From positions 1,674,001-1,738,000 of the forward strand of contig NZ_JABBGC010000002.1 of NCBI RefSeq assembly GCF_012927205.1: 64,000 bases of DNA. Reading direction: 5' to 3'. The translations under genes and the position numbers were made by a program. The notes below the pieces were generated by a model. It did no database searches and was not told where the DNA came from. It saw only the letters and a list, made by a program, of their open reading frames with translations. Positions 56,680-64,000 of this stretch are shown piece after piece. Origin of the DNA: Chitinophaga fulva. GTDB taxonomy: Bacteria; Bacteroidota; Bacteroidia; Chitinophagales; Chitinophagaceae. The first letter of the stretch is position 1, and the number at the start of each line of letters is the position of its first letter.

Positions 56680-56716
56680 CCCACAAAAATAAAGGCATCT
56701 ACATTAAAAAAACATA

Positions 56717-56724
56717 TATCTTTG
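56717..56724 (+). promoter_or_regulatory. Candidate TAnnTTTG promoter for the RNA ligase gene
   Basis: TATCTTTG fits the Bacteroidota -7 consensus and lies 43 bp before the RNA ligase ATG. No clear -33 TTG is seen. Confidence 0.45.
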
Positions 56725-56766
56725 CGCGCTTATATATTTTGTTAACCTTAAAACTATACCTACCCA

Positions 56767-57774
56767 ATGGAACGCAAACTTGCGTCTGTCGTTGTGATAG
56801 ACGACCTACAGCCCATCGCTGGTGCTGACCTGATAGAAGTAGCCACTGTAAAAGGATGGAAACTGGTAGTTAAAAAACAGGAATTCCGTATCGGGGACCA
56901 CGCGGTGTACTGCGAGATCGATTCTTTCCTGCCGGAAAAAGATGAATTTGAATTCCTGCGTAAAAGCTCCTTCCGGAAAATGGGCGACCAGAGCGGCTTC
57001 CGCCTGAAGACCATGAAACTGCGCGGACAGCTCTCACAGGGCCTGCTGCTGCCGGTAACTGTATTAAACGGCTACGCCTACACGCTGGGAGAAGATGTAT
57101 CTGCCATACTGGGCATCGTGAAGTACGAACCGCCCGTTCCCGCATCCCTCGCAGGTATGGCCAAGGGCAACTTCCCCATTTTTATCCCAAAAACGGATGA
57201 AGAGCGTATACAGAACCTCAGCGCGGAATATGAGGCGTACAAAAAAGAGTCCTTCTATGTGACCGAAAAACTGGACGGTTCTTCTGCTACTTTCTACTTC
57301 CGTGATGGTGAATTTGGCGTATGCTCCCGTAACCTCGATCTGCTGGAAACAGCGGATAACACTTTCTGGAAAGTGGCACGCCTACTGGACCTGCCGATGA
57401 GGCTTACCGCACTCGGCAAAAACATCGCGCTACAGGGAGAATTGATCGGAGAAGGCATACAAGGCAACCCCTACGGCATCAAAGGGCAAACCGCCCGTTT
57501 CTTCAATGCATTCGATATCGATGCTTACGCCTATCTACCCCTGAATGATTTCCGGGAACTGATGGACGAATTCGGATGGGAACATGTGCCCATACTGGAT
57601 GAGGCTTTCACCCTGCCGGATACGGTCGATGAGCTGTTGCTGGCTGCCGAAGGCAATTCTGCGCTAAGCCCGGCCGGCAAACACGTGGAACGCGAAGGAG
57701 TGGTGATCAGGTCTGCTGATAAACGTATATCCTTTAAAGTGATATCCAACAAATTTCTGTTAAATGAAAATTAG
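56767..57774 (+). CDS. ATP-dependent RNA ligase, DRB0094/Rnl5 family
   Basis: A 335-residue nucleotidyltransferase. An OB-fold-like N-terminal domain (about 1-120, WKLVVKKQEFRIGDHAVYCE) precedes the ligase domain. The latter has motif I with Lys168 (EKLDGSS), ALQGELIGEG (221-230), motif IV EGVVIR (310-315) and motif V SFKVISNKF (322-330). OB domain first is the layout of the Deinococcus-type Rnl5 enzymes, which seal 3'-OH/5'-phosphate nicks in RNA-containing duplexes. It is a likely RNA repair enzyme; all key residues are present. Confidence 0.88.
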   Translation: MERKLASVVVIDDLQPIAGADLIEVATVKGWKLVVKKQEFRIGDHAVYCEIDSFLPEKDEFEFLRKSSFRKMGDQSGFRLKTMKLRGQLSQGLLLPVTVLNGYAYTLGEDVSAILGIVKYEPPVPASLAGMAKGNFPIFIPKTDEERIQNLSAEYEAYKKESFYVTEKLDGSSATFYFRDGEFGVCSRNLDLLETADNTFWKVARLLDLPMRLTALGKNIALQGELIGEGIQGNPYGIKGQTARFFNAFDIDAYAYLPLNDFRELMDEFGWEHVPILDEAFTLPDTVDELLLAAEGNSALSPAGKHVEREGVVIRSADKRISFKVISNKFLLNEN

Positions 57775-57778
57775 GCCT

Positions 57779-57807
57779 GTGGCGCTGTAGAGAAATTACA
57801 GCGCCAC
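57779..57807. terminator. Hairpin between convergent RNA ligase and TonB receptor genes
   Basis: A perfect 11-bp stem (GTGGCGCTGTA/TACAGCGCCAC) with a 7-nt loop. It overlaps the last codons of the receptor gene. There is no T run, but the position fits a shared terminator. Confidence 0.65.
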
Positions 57808-59838
57808 ATGGATACCTCCGAAATACGTACGGCCCGGCGCCGGATTATAATACCGCTCTCCCACTGCATTCAGATCATTACCCAGACTATAAGACTGATT
57901 CAACAAATTATCTGCCCCTGCCTGTACACTGATTTTACATTTTCCGGAGATGGGCAACTGCCACGCTGCTTTGCATTGCACCAGGTGATAACCGCGTGCA
58001 TAGGCGCTGTTCGCGTCGTTCAACGGAATGGTGCTGGTATAATTATGCGCTACATACAAATAAACAGCTTTCGGTAAATACACTGTCAACCCCGACACCA
58101 CAACGCTACGTGGCACGCCGGTCAGGCGGTTGCCGGAAAAATCCTTGCCGCTGCTCACATAGTCCCTGAAATAAAAATCACTCCAGGTATAGCTGCCTCG
58201 CAGTTCCAGTCCGCGTATAACACCACGGACACGTGGCTGCATCAGTTGCAGCATCCCATCTACTTCTACACCCGTCTGGTTCACGCCACCGGCATTGACA
58301 AAAAACTCCGCCCCATTGTCCCGCAGCTTGTGCACGATGGCGTCCTGCATGCGGTAATGAAAGCCTGTCACATCCAGTGAATAGCGGCGTGACAACGGCA
58401 GCAACCGCAGCCCTGCCTCATAGTTCCAGCCTGTCTCCGGACGCAAGGCGGTATTGATGATATTATCCGAAGCCCTTACTTCCGCAGTGGCCGGAGGCGA
58501 ATAGCCCCTGCTGACGGTCACCCTGCCGGTCAACTGCTCATTGACCAGGTAAGATAACGACAAACGTGGCATCAGTTGTGGCGTAAAGGCCACTTTCATA
58601 TTGCCGTCACGGTTATAGTTGTAGTGGTAGTGGTTCATGCTGGCGGCAGCTTCCAGTGTCCAGCGTTGTAGCGTTGCGTGGAAACGGGAGAAATAGAAAT
58701 ACTGTCCGGCAGTGAGCTTGTCAGCCACTTGTACGGCGCCACGGACGCCCTGGTTGTTGCCGTAGTTGATGATATCGGAAACAGTCCGTTGCCATTCAAT
58801 ACCGGCCTGCCATCTCCATTGAAACAAAGGCGCCGTAGGTTTATTGGTCCATGACAGATATGTCCGGAAGCCGAAGGTATTTTCGTCGCGCGCCTCGTAG
58901 TTGGTGATAAACGGATTCTCAAAGTGCGTATTGGCGCCGAACACCGTGATCACATGCTGCCAGCGGGGACTGAACTGCGCTTCATGTACCAGTCCGCCTT
59001 GTACGGTGCGGTTATAGATACCGGCTTTTTGTGTGATGGCCCCGGGCAAAGCAGGTGTAGCCGGACGGGCAGCGCGCGGGTCTTTGTCCAGCTGTGCCAG
59101 CGTTAAACCGCCGGGCGTACGGTAGCCCAGATCGGAATAGAAGCCCAGCATCTTCAGCACATAACCGGGTTTGTATTCCCACCGTTGCCCCAGCTGCGTA
59201 TAGGAACGGCGCATGGCGGTATTCTGCCGGTAGCCGTCGGACCGCTGATACCCCTGAAACAGCTGAAAGGCGTAGTTGCCCAACTGTTGCCGGTAACCGG
59301 CCGTGGCATGAAAGTGACCATAGCCACCTCCTTGTACAGCAGCCTGCAACCGGGTACTGTCGCCGGCAGGCGGCAGTACGTCCAACCGCACCACTCCGCC
59401 GGAGTTGGCCCCAAACAGGCTGCCATCAGGGCCTTTCAGCACTTCGGCGCCGCTCAGCACCTGCGGGTCCAGCAGGTTGAGATAAGTATTTCCCCCGGCA
59501 TCCGTCAGGGGAATTTCGTCCATATATATTTTTACGTTGCGGATACCGAAGGGAGAACGCAGCAGGCTGCCGCGGATAGACAACCGGTAACTGCCGGGGG
59601 ACCTTTCCTCCATCCGCACGCCGGCCACGCTGTTGAACGCCGGCACCATAGACGCGCCCTGTTGCAGCGCCAGCTGTTGCGGAGAAAGCACGCTAACGGC
59701 CGTGGGTATACGCAATAATGATTCTTTCGACAAATAGGATTTCACCACTACTTCCGGCAAACGGTGCAGGGTATCCTGCTGGGCGGCCAGCGGCAACGCA
59801 AACGCCAGGGACACAGTGGCCAGTAAAGGAGATTTCAT
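57796..59838 (-). CDS. TonB-dependent receptor
   Basis: A 680-residue outer-membrane protein with a signal peptide (LPLAAQ, cleavage near 19). The plug spans about 45-155 (LLRIPTAVSVLSPQQLALQQ; GAEVLKGPDGSLFGANSGGV). The barrel ends with PGRTYFGGIHVAL. Length and plug are those of siderophore/vitamin-type receptors (FecA/CirA-like), without the SusC extra domain. The ligand is unknown. It lies 16 bp downstream of the DAC-like gene. Confidence 0.92.
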   Translation of the reverse strand: MKSPLLATVSLAFALPLAAQQDTLHRLPEVVVKSYLSKESLLRIPTAVSVLSPQQLALQQGASMVPAFNSVAGVRMEERSPGSYRLSIRGSLLRSPFGIRNVKIYMDEIPLTDAGGNTYLNLLDPQVLSGAEVLKGPDGSLFGANSGGVVRLDVLPPAGDSTRLQAAVQGGGYGHFHATAGYRQQLGNYAFQLFQGYQRSDGYRQNTAMRRSYTQLGQRWEYKPGYVLKMLGFYSDLGYRTPGGLTLAQLDKDPRAARPATPALPGAITQKAGIYNRTVQGGLVHEAQFSPRWQHVITVFGANTHFENPFITNYEARDENTFGFRTYLSWTNKPTAPLFQWRWQAGIEWQRTVSDIINYGNNQGVRGAVQVADKLTAGQYFYFSRFHATLQRWTLEAAASMNHYHYNYNRDGNMKVAFTPQLMPRLSLSYLVNEQLTGRVTVSRGYSPPATAEVRASDNIINTALRPETGWNYEAGLRLLPLSRRYSLDVTGFHYRMQDAIVHKLRDNGAEFFVNAGGVNQTGVEVDGMLQLMQPRVRGVIRGLELRGSYTWSDFYFRDYVSSGKDFSGNRLTGVPRSVVVSGLTVYLPKAVYLYVAHNYTSTIPLNDANSAYARGYHLVQCKAAWQLPISGKCKISVQAGADNLLNQSYSLGNDLNAVGERYYNPAPGRTYFGGIHVAL

Positions 59839-59854
59839 TCGGTTGATTTGTCTG

Positions 59855-61003
59855 TTAGAGCAGCAGGATATCTATGCGGTGAGCCTGTACCATCTGTTTG
59901 GTGACCGACCACGAGAAAATGGTGAAGTAACCGTCCTGCGAGGCTACCAGCGCAATGGAATCGGGCTGGTCATGCACAAACTGGGCGGCCGACAGGTGCC
60001 GGGTACCGCCAATGGCAGATGGATGCACATAAGCCGGGCTGCCGCCCATCACGGGTTCCATCATCAGCACTTTTTCTACCGGGGATGAATAGCTGGCCCG
60101 GGTGATCTTGGCGCCGAAAGCCAGCAACTCGTGATGCTGATTGATAATGGTGGCGCCATCCACGGCGGTAAGGCCGCTGATATTTTCTACCTCGCGGCGC
60201 AGCGCGTTCTGCCAGAAGATTTCGCTGACGGTGGAACTTTCCTGCCGCAGCAGGTCTGCCACGCCCGCAAAGGCCGGCGATATCGGGTATTGTAACGGTT
60301 GTACGATAGATTCTTTCCAGGAAGGGCTTTTGTCAGGCACCACCAGCAGGATGCCTCCCCGCTTGTGCGCCCGCATGGACACCGCGATCTGTATGAGTAC
60401 GTTTTCAGGATTATTCCAGAGAGAAGAGGAATCAATGCCCAGGAGCGATCTTAACAGTGCCGGGCTGCACATCGGGTAGCCGGAATTTTCGTCCACCACT
60501 TTTATCTGGTCGCCCTTGAGCATGGCCACGTTGGTGAACTTGCCAAGCCCCATGATACGCCGGTGTTTCACAACCAGCAATCCCGGCTCGGACACGTCCA
60601 GCACGAAGCAGAAATTAGGCAGTTTGATGGTGGTGCCCCAGATGCACAACTCTTCGCCGTTATACCATATACCTACATGGATACCCGCCCTTTCCACGCC
60701 TGGCGCCAGTTTGGTGAGCACATGCGGGGTAAGCGGCAGCGGCTGCTCAAACAGCAGCGGCTTACCTGCCTGTTCCGGGCTGACGAATGCCAGCGACATG
60801 CGGGTGGCATTGCCTTCTTCCCGCCGCAGGCTGGCCCAGAAAGCCACGTCGATGATCTTCTCCACCACGCGCGCAGAAGGGGCCGTCGCCAGGTTGTCGA
60901 CGCCCTCTTCCTTTGCCGTTTCAAGATGTTTGATAAAATGCGCTTCTATAATGTCGGCTACTGCTGATGCTGCCTGATATGTCGATTCTGTTGTCAGTGC
61001 CAT
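59855..61003 (-). CDS. Diadenylate-cyclase-like protein with DACNV-type N-terminal domain
   Basis: A 382-residue soluble protein. The N-terminal 250 residues look like the DACNV sensor domain known next to such cyclases. The C-terminal part has the DisA_N signature: DGA at 282-284 (VDGATIINQHHE) and GGTRHLSAA at 332-340. In classical cyclases the second motif reads RHR; here it is RHL, so activity (ATP to c-di-AMP) may be altered or lost. It lies between the MacB/FtsX permease (45 bp upstream) and the TonB receptor (16 bp downstream), probably in one transcript. Confidence 0.75.
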   Translation of the reverse strand: MALTTESTYQAASAVADIIEAHFIKHLETAKEEGVDNLATAPSARVVEKIIDVAFWASLRREEGNATRMSLAFVSPEQAGKPLLFEQPLPLTPHVLTKLAPGVERAGIHVGIWYNGEELCIWGTTIKLPNFCFVLDVSEPGLLVVKHRRIMGLGKFTNVAMLKGDQIKVVDENSGYPMCSPALLRSLLGIDSSSLWNNPENVLIQIAVSMRAHKRGGILLVVPDKSPSWKESIVQPLQYPISPAFAGVADLLRQESSTVSEIFWQNALRREVENISGLTAVDGATIINQHHELLAFGAKITRASYSSPVEKVLMMEPVMGGSPAYVHPSAIGGTRHLSAAQFVHDQPDSIALVASQDGYFTIFSWSVTKQMVQAHRIDILLL

Positions 61004-61048
61004 GCCCGTTCTCTTTGATTTCAGGCATAAATATACGCAAAAGCCTGC

Positions 61049-63427
61049 CTATTCGGAACGGAGGCTCCTCACAGGGTTGGCCATGGCTGCTTTGATGGCC
61101 TGAAAACTGATGGTGACCAGCGTGATCGCCACCGCTATCACTGCGGCAAACAGGAATACGCCCGGCCCCAGTGTAATACGGTAGTCATATTGCTCCAGCC
61201 AGCGCTGCAGCGAATACAAAGCTATCGGAGAAGCAATCAGGCAACTTAAAAGCACCAGGGCAATAAAGTCTTTGGACAACAGGAACCACACCTGCGCAAT
61301 GGATGCACCGAGCACTTTACGCACCCCGATTTCCTTCGTCCGCTGTTCCGCCATATAGGCGGCCAGTCCCAGCAGGCCCAAACAGGATATCATAATAGCC
61401 AGTACGGCGAAGATACCAGATAACCTGCCGGTAAGCATCTCCTGATGGAACTTGTAATTGTAAGCATCGTCCACAAATTCATATACATAGGGATAAGCAG
61501 GATGATGCCGGTTGAAGATGGCCCCCAGCTGCTCCACTGCACGATGTGGCTCTACACCTGGCTCCAGCTGGTACAACAAATACTGGTCATCTCCATAAGA
61601 CTTCAAAAACAACGTGGGATCAGCCTGGCGGAAAGGGCTTGCCATCAAAGCGTCATGCACTACACCTATCACCTTTAACCGTTTATTGTCCCATTTGATT
61701 TCACTGGTCAGCGGATCTTTGAGCCGCAACCGTTTTACCGCCGCTTCATTCAGCATCACATTGAGCGTGTCGGACAACCCAGGCCTGAAGTCGCGGCCAG
61801 CCTTCAGTTTCATGCCCATGGTATTGATATAGTCATCTCCCGACAGTACCATGCCCATTTCCACCGTTTCTCCCGGCAGCTTACCGGGAAAATCATCCAG
61901 GTCGCTATGCCAGTTGATATCTGCAGGAGAACCGGAAGCGGTGCTCACATGCTTCACCAGTCCACTCTGTAACAGGTCTTGCTTTAAAGCATCGTTCTGC
62001 TTCAGCATATCATCTGTTAGCCGGGAAGACATCAGACGGGTGGTTTCAAAGCCGGTAGGCCTGTCTTTGGCATATTTCATCTGCCGGTAGATGACCATGG
62101 TGCTAATCACCAATACCACCGAACAGGTAAACTGCACCACCACCAGCGCCCTGCGGGACCAGGAAGCAGCGGCGCCGATTTTCATGGTACCTTTCAGCGT
62201 TTTAACCGGATTAAAGGACGACAGGTAAAAAGCCGGTTTCAGTCCCGCCGCAATACCAGTCATCGCCACGCAAACCAGTGTAATCAGCCAGAAACGGATA
62301 TCGTCAAAGGGTATATGAATTTCAGCCCCTGTCATCTTACTAAAGAAAGGCAATGCCACTGCCACGATCACGAGACTGCATAACAGGGCAATAAAAGTCA
62401 GGGTTAATGATTCTGCAAGAAACTGGATGACAAGATGTCGGCGCCGTGAACCAACCGCCTTGCGGATGCCCACTTCCCGCGCACGCTTTTCGGACCGCGC
62501 TGTGGTCAGGTTCACAAAGTTGATACAGGCTATCAACAATACCAATATGCCTATGCTGCTGAATATACGGATGTAGTCTATAAAACCGCCAGATTCCTTT
62601 CCGTTCTTATAATTACCGAACAAATGCCAGCGGTCCATCCCCTGTAGGATCACGATTGATTTCTCTGCATTGGTATTTCCTTTCTCCCGTTTCTCCAGAA
62701 AGGCGATTTTTGACGCCAGCCGGGCCTGATCAATTCCTGGCTTCAGCTTAACAAATATCTGGAACGCATTACCGCTGAAAGTACCGGACTTACGGTTCTC
62801 CATGATAAAATTGTTGGTCTTATCCAGGAAACTGAAAGGATACAGGTATTTAAAACGAAAAGAGGAAGTGGCCGGCAGGTCCTTCAGGATACCGGTTACC
62901 GCCAGATCATGCTGATTATCTATCCGCACCATCTTACCCAGCGGATTTTCATTGCCGAACAATGCTTTCGCAGTTGATTGCGTCAACACAATGGAAAAGG
63001 GATCTTTAAACACGGAGGTGGCATCTCCTTCCACCAAACTGAATTGAAAAGCTTTCAGAAAATCTTCCTGCACTGCGCCGCCGTCCAGCGCTACTTTCCG
63101 CTCACCGGCTTTCAGCGCATGTTTGCCCATCCAATCGGTTTCGCAGACATACTCCATTTCAGGGATTTCATTACGCAACACGTCCGCCAGCTTCAGGGAA
63201 ACTGTCTGGAAAGTAAGCGTGTCCCCGTTACTGTCAAAGTTGCGCTGCACCCTGTACAAACGCCCGTAGTCCGGCATAGACCGGTCATAGGAGTATTCAT
63301 GCACCACCCACAACGCAATCACCATGGCCACGGCCATACCGGCCGCCAGCCCGAAAATATTAATGGCACTATAGCCCTTGTTGTTGAGGAGGTTGCGCCA
63401 GGCAACCAGGAAGTAATTCTTGATCAT
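61049..63427 (-). CDS. ABC transporter permease, MacB/FtsX family
   Basis: A 792-residue inner-membrane protein with the double MacB/FtsX layout. An N-terminal helix (GYSAINIFGLAAGMAVAMVI) is followed by a MacB-type periplasmic domain (about 45-250). Next come FtsX helices at about 285-420 (ARSEKRAREVGIRKAVGSRR), a second periplasmic domain, and final FtsX helices (EQRTKEIGVRKVLGASIAQV onward). Such Bacteroidota permeases export peptides or lipids or act in mechanotransmission. No ATPase gene is adjacent in the window. Confidence 0.92.
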   Translation of the reverse strand: MIKNYFLVAWRNLLNNKGYSAINIFGLAAGMAVAMVIALWVVHEYSYDRSMPDYGRLYRVQRNFDSNGDTLTFQTVSLKLADVLRNEIPEMEYVCETDWMGKHALKAGERKVALDGGAVQEDFLKAFQFSLVEGDATSVFKDPFSIVLTQSTAKALFGNENPLGKMVRIDNQHDLAVTGILKDLPATSSFRFKYLYPFSFLDKTNNFIMENRKSGTFSGNAFQIFVKLKPGIDQARLASKIAFLEKREKGNTNAEKSIVILQGMDRWHLFGNYKNGKESGGFIDYIRIFSSIGILVLLIACINFVNLTTARSEKRAREVGIRKAVGSRRRHLVIQFLAESLTLTFIALLCSLVIVAVALPFFSKMTGAEIHIPFDDIRFWLITLVCVAMTGIAAGLKPAFYLSSFNPVKTLKGTMKIGAAASWSRRALVVVQFTCSVVLVISTMVIYRQMKYAKDRPTGFETTRLMSSRLTDDMLKQNDALKQDLLQSGLVKHVSTASGSPADINWHSDLDDFPGKLPGETVEMGMVLSGDDYINTMGMKLKAGRDFRPGLSDTLNVMLNEAAVKRLRLKDPLTSEIKWDNKRLKVIGVVHDALMASPFRQADPTLFLKSYGDDQYLLYQLEPGVEPHRAVEQLGAIFNRHHPAYPYVYEFVDDAYNYKFHQEMLTGRLSGIFAVLAIMISCLGLLGLAAYMAEQRTKEIGVRKVLGASIAQVWFLLSKDFIALVLLSCLIASPIALYSLQRWLEQYDYRITLGPGVFLFAAVIAVAITLVTISFQAIKAAMANPVRSLRSE

Positions 63428-63630
63428 GCTGACGACAATCTAAGAAAAATGCCAAACTGATGATCTCTTTAAACCAGCTTTTTTTATATTTAGATAAAAT
63501 AAATGTGTCCGGTTTTGATACAGTGGCTGTTCGCTTCCGTGGCACCCTTTCATTTCGCCCGCGAGTGCTCCTGGTCCGCGTTTCCCGGGAACCAGGGAAG
63601 CCGCCATCCTTATTTCCCGGGAGCTGCCAC

Positions 63631-63662
63631 AAAAAAAGAGGCCGGCCCTTACGACCAGCCTC
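63631..63662 (-). terminator. Rho-independent terminator after the asparaginase gene
   Basis: On the minus strand GAGGCTGG pairs with CCGGCCTC (8 bp, one G-T), followed by seven T residues, about 30 bp past the asparaginase stop. Confidence 0.85.
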
Positions 63663-63694
63663 CTGTTTATGGCTCTCTTCTTTGGGGGGATGTG

Positions 63695-64000
63695 TCAATA
63701 CGTAAAGAAATACTGTTGCAGGGTTTTCTTGTCTTTCGTCTGTGTAAGTCCCAACATGAGCAGGATACGGGCTTTCTGTGAGCTCAGGTCATCGGCTACG
63801 AAAGTGCCCAGTTTGGCGTCATCGGTTTCGTCATACAGGGTAACGCGGCCCGTTACTACGCGGGAACCGCGGCATACCGCCACCCCTTTCGCCACAGCGC
63901 GCATCACCGCTTCTGTATTGGCTTTGTTGAGATTCCCGTTACCCAGCCCGGAAACAACGATACCATCCACGCCGGATGCCACATAAGCGTCAATAGCAGT
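63695..64000 (-). CDS. L-asparaginase (type II), C-terminal part
   Basis: The last 101 codons of a gene that begins beyond the right edge. The section AIDAYVASGVDGIVVSGLGN, then GNLNKANTEAVMRAVAKGVA matches the C-terminal domain of bacterial L-asparaginases, as does the closing region with ARILLMLGLTQTKD. These enzymes hydrolyse Asn to Asp and ammonia. The catalytic N-terminal domain lies outside the window, so the type II call is by resemblance. A terminator follows. Confidence 0.88.
   Translation of the reverse strand, partial: TAIDAYVASGVDGIVVSGLGNGNLNKANTEAVMRAVAKGVAVCRGSRVVTGRVTLYDETDDAKLGTFVADDLSSQKARILLMLGLTQTKDKKTLQQYFFTY

Overview
The window looks like a chromosomal segment of a Bacteroidota bacterium, most likely Chitinophaga or a close relative. 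The reasons are a SusC/SusD pair, several outer-membrane beta-barrel receptors, AraC regulators with an N-terminal membrane domain, TAnnTTTG-type promoter candidates, scarce Shine-Dalgarno sequences, and an NRPS whose predicted product matches a peptide family I know from Chitinophaga. All names come from reading motifs by eye; no search was run.

Region 1 (1-18279, minus strand) is a single unbroken NRPS reading frame of at least 6093 codons that runs off the left edge. Its order is C-A-T-E / C-A-T / C-A-T / C-A-T / C-A-T-R. Pocket residues read by eye suggest His (epimerised to D), Ile/Val, Val, Pro and an aromatic residue, followed by reductive release. That order matches acyl-D-His-Ile-Val-Pro-aromatic aldehydes of the falcitidin/pentacitidin type. 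A long upstream gap (18280-19601) carries only a gene relic.

Region 2 (19602-31841) holds an NTF2-like protein, a Na+/H+ antiporter, a fatty acid desaturase, and a redox group (AraC regulator, Old Yellow Enzyme, AraC regulator, SDR). After these come an RND efflux permease with its membrane fusion protein and an ArsR-type repressor. The same perfect inverted repeat lies in front of the repressor and in front of the efflux operon.

Region 3 (31948-48982) is accessory. It has the tail of a polymorphic toxin overlapping a probable immunity gene, a second copy of the relic from region 1, a SusC/SusD pair, a secreted zinc metalloprotease, a membrane-bound AraC regulator and an outer-membrane barrel. 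It continues with a MACPF (pore-forming) lipoprotein overlapping an outer-membrane partner across a 24-bp inverted repeat, a secreted hydrolase/cupin pair, and a scar where truncated YhcG (DUF1016) and IS256 transposase fragments abut.

Region 4 (49121-64000) is mostly housekeeping or hypothetical. It includes a TerB-like/TPR pair, a TlpA-like redoxin, tRNA-Lys(TTT), a GNAT/hypothetical/AraC/SRPBCC run, DinB, an Rnl5-type RNA ligase, a TonB receptor downstream of a diadenylate-cyclase-like protein and a MacB/FtsX permease, and the 3' end of an L-asparaginase gene running off the right edge.
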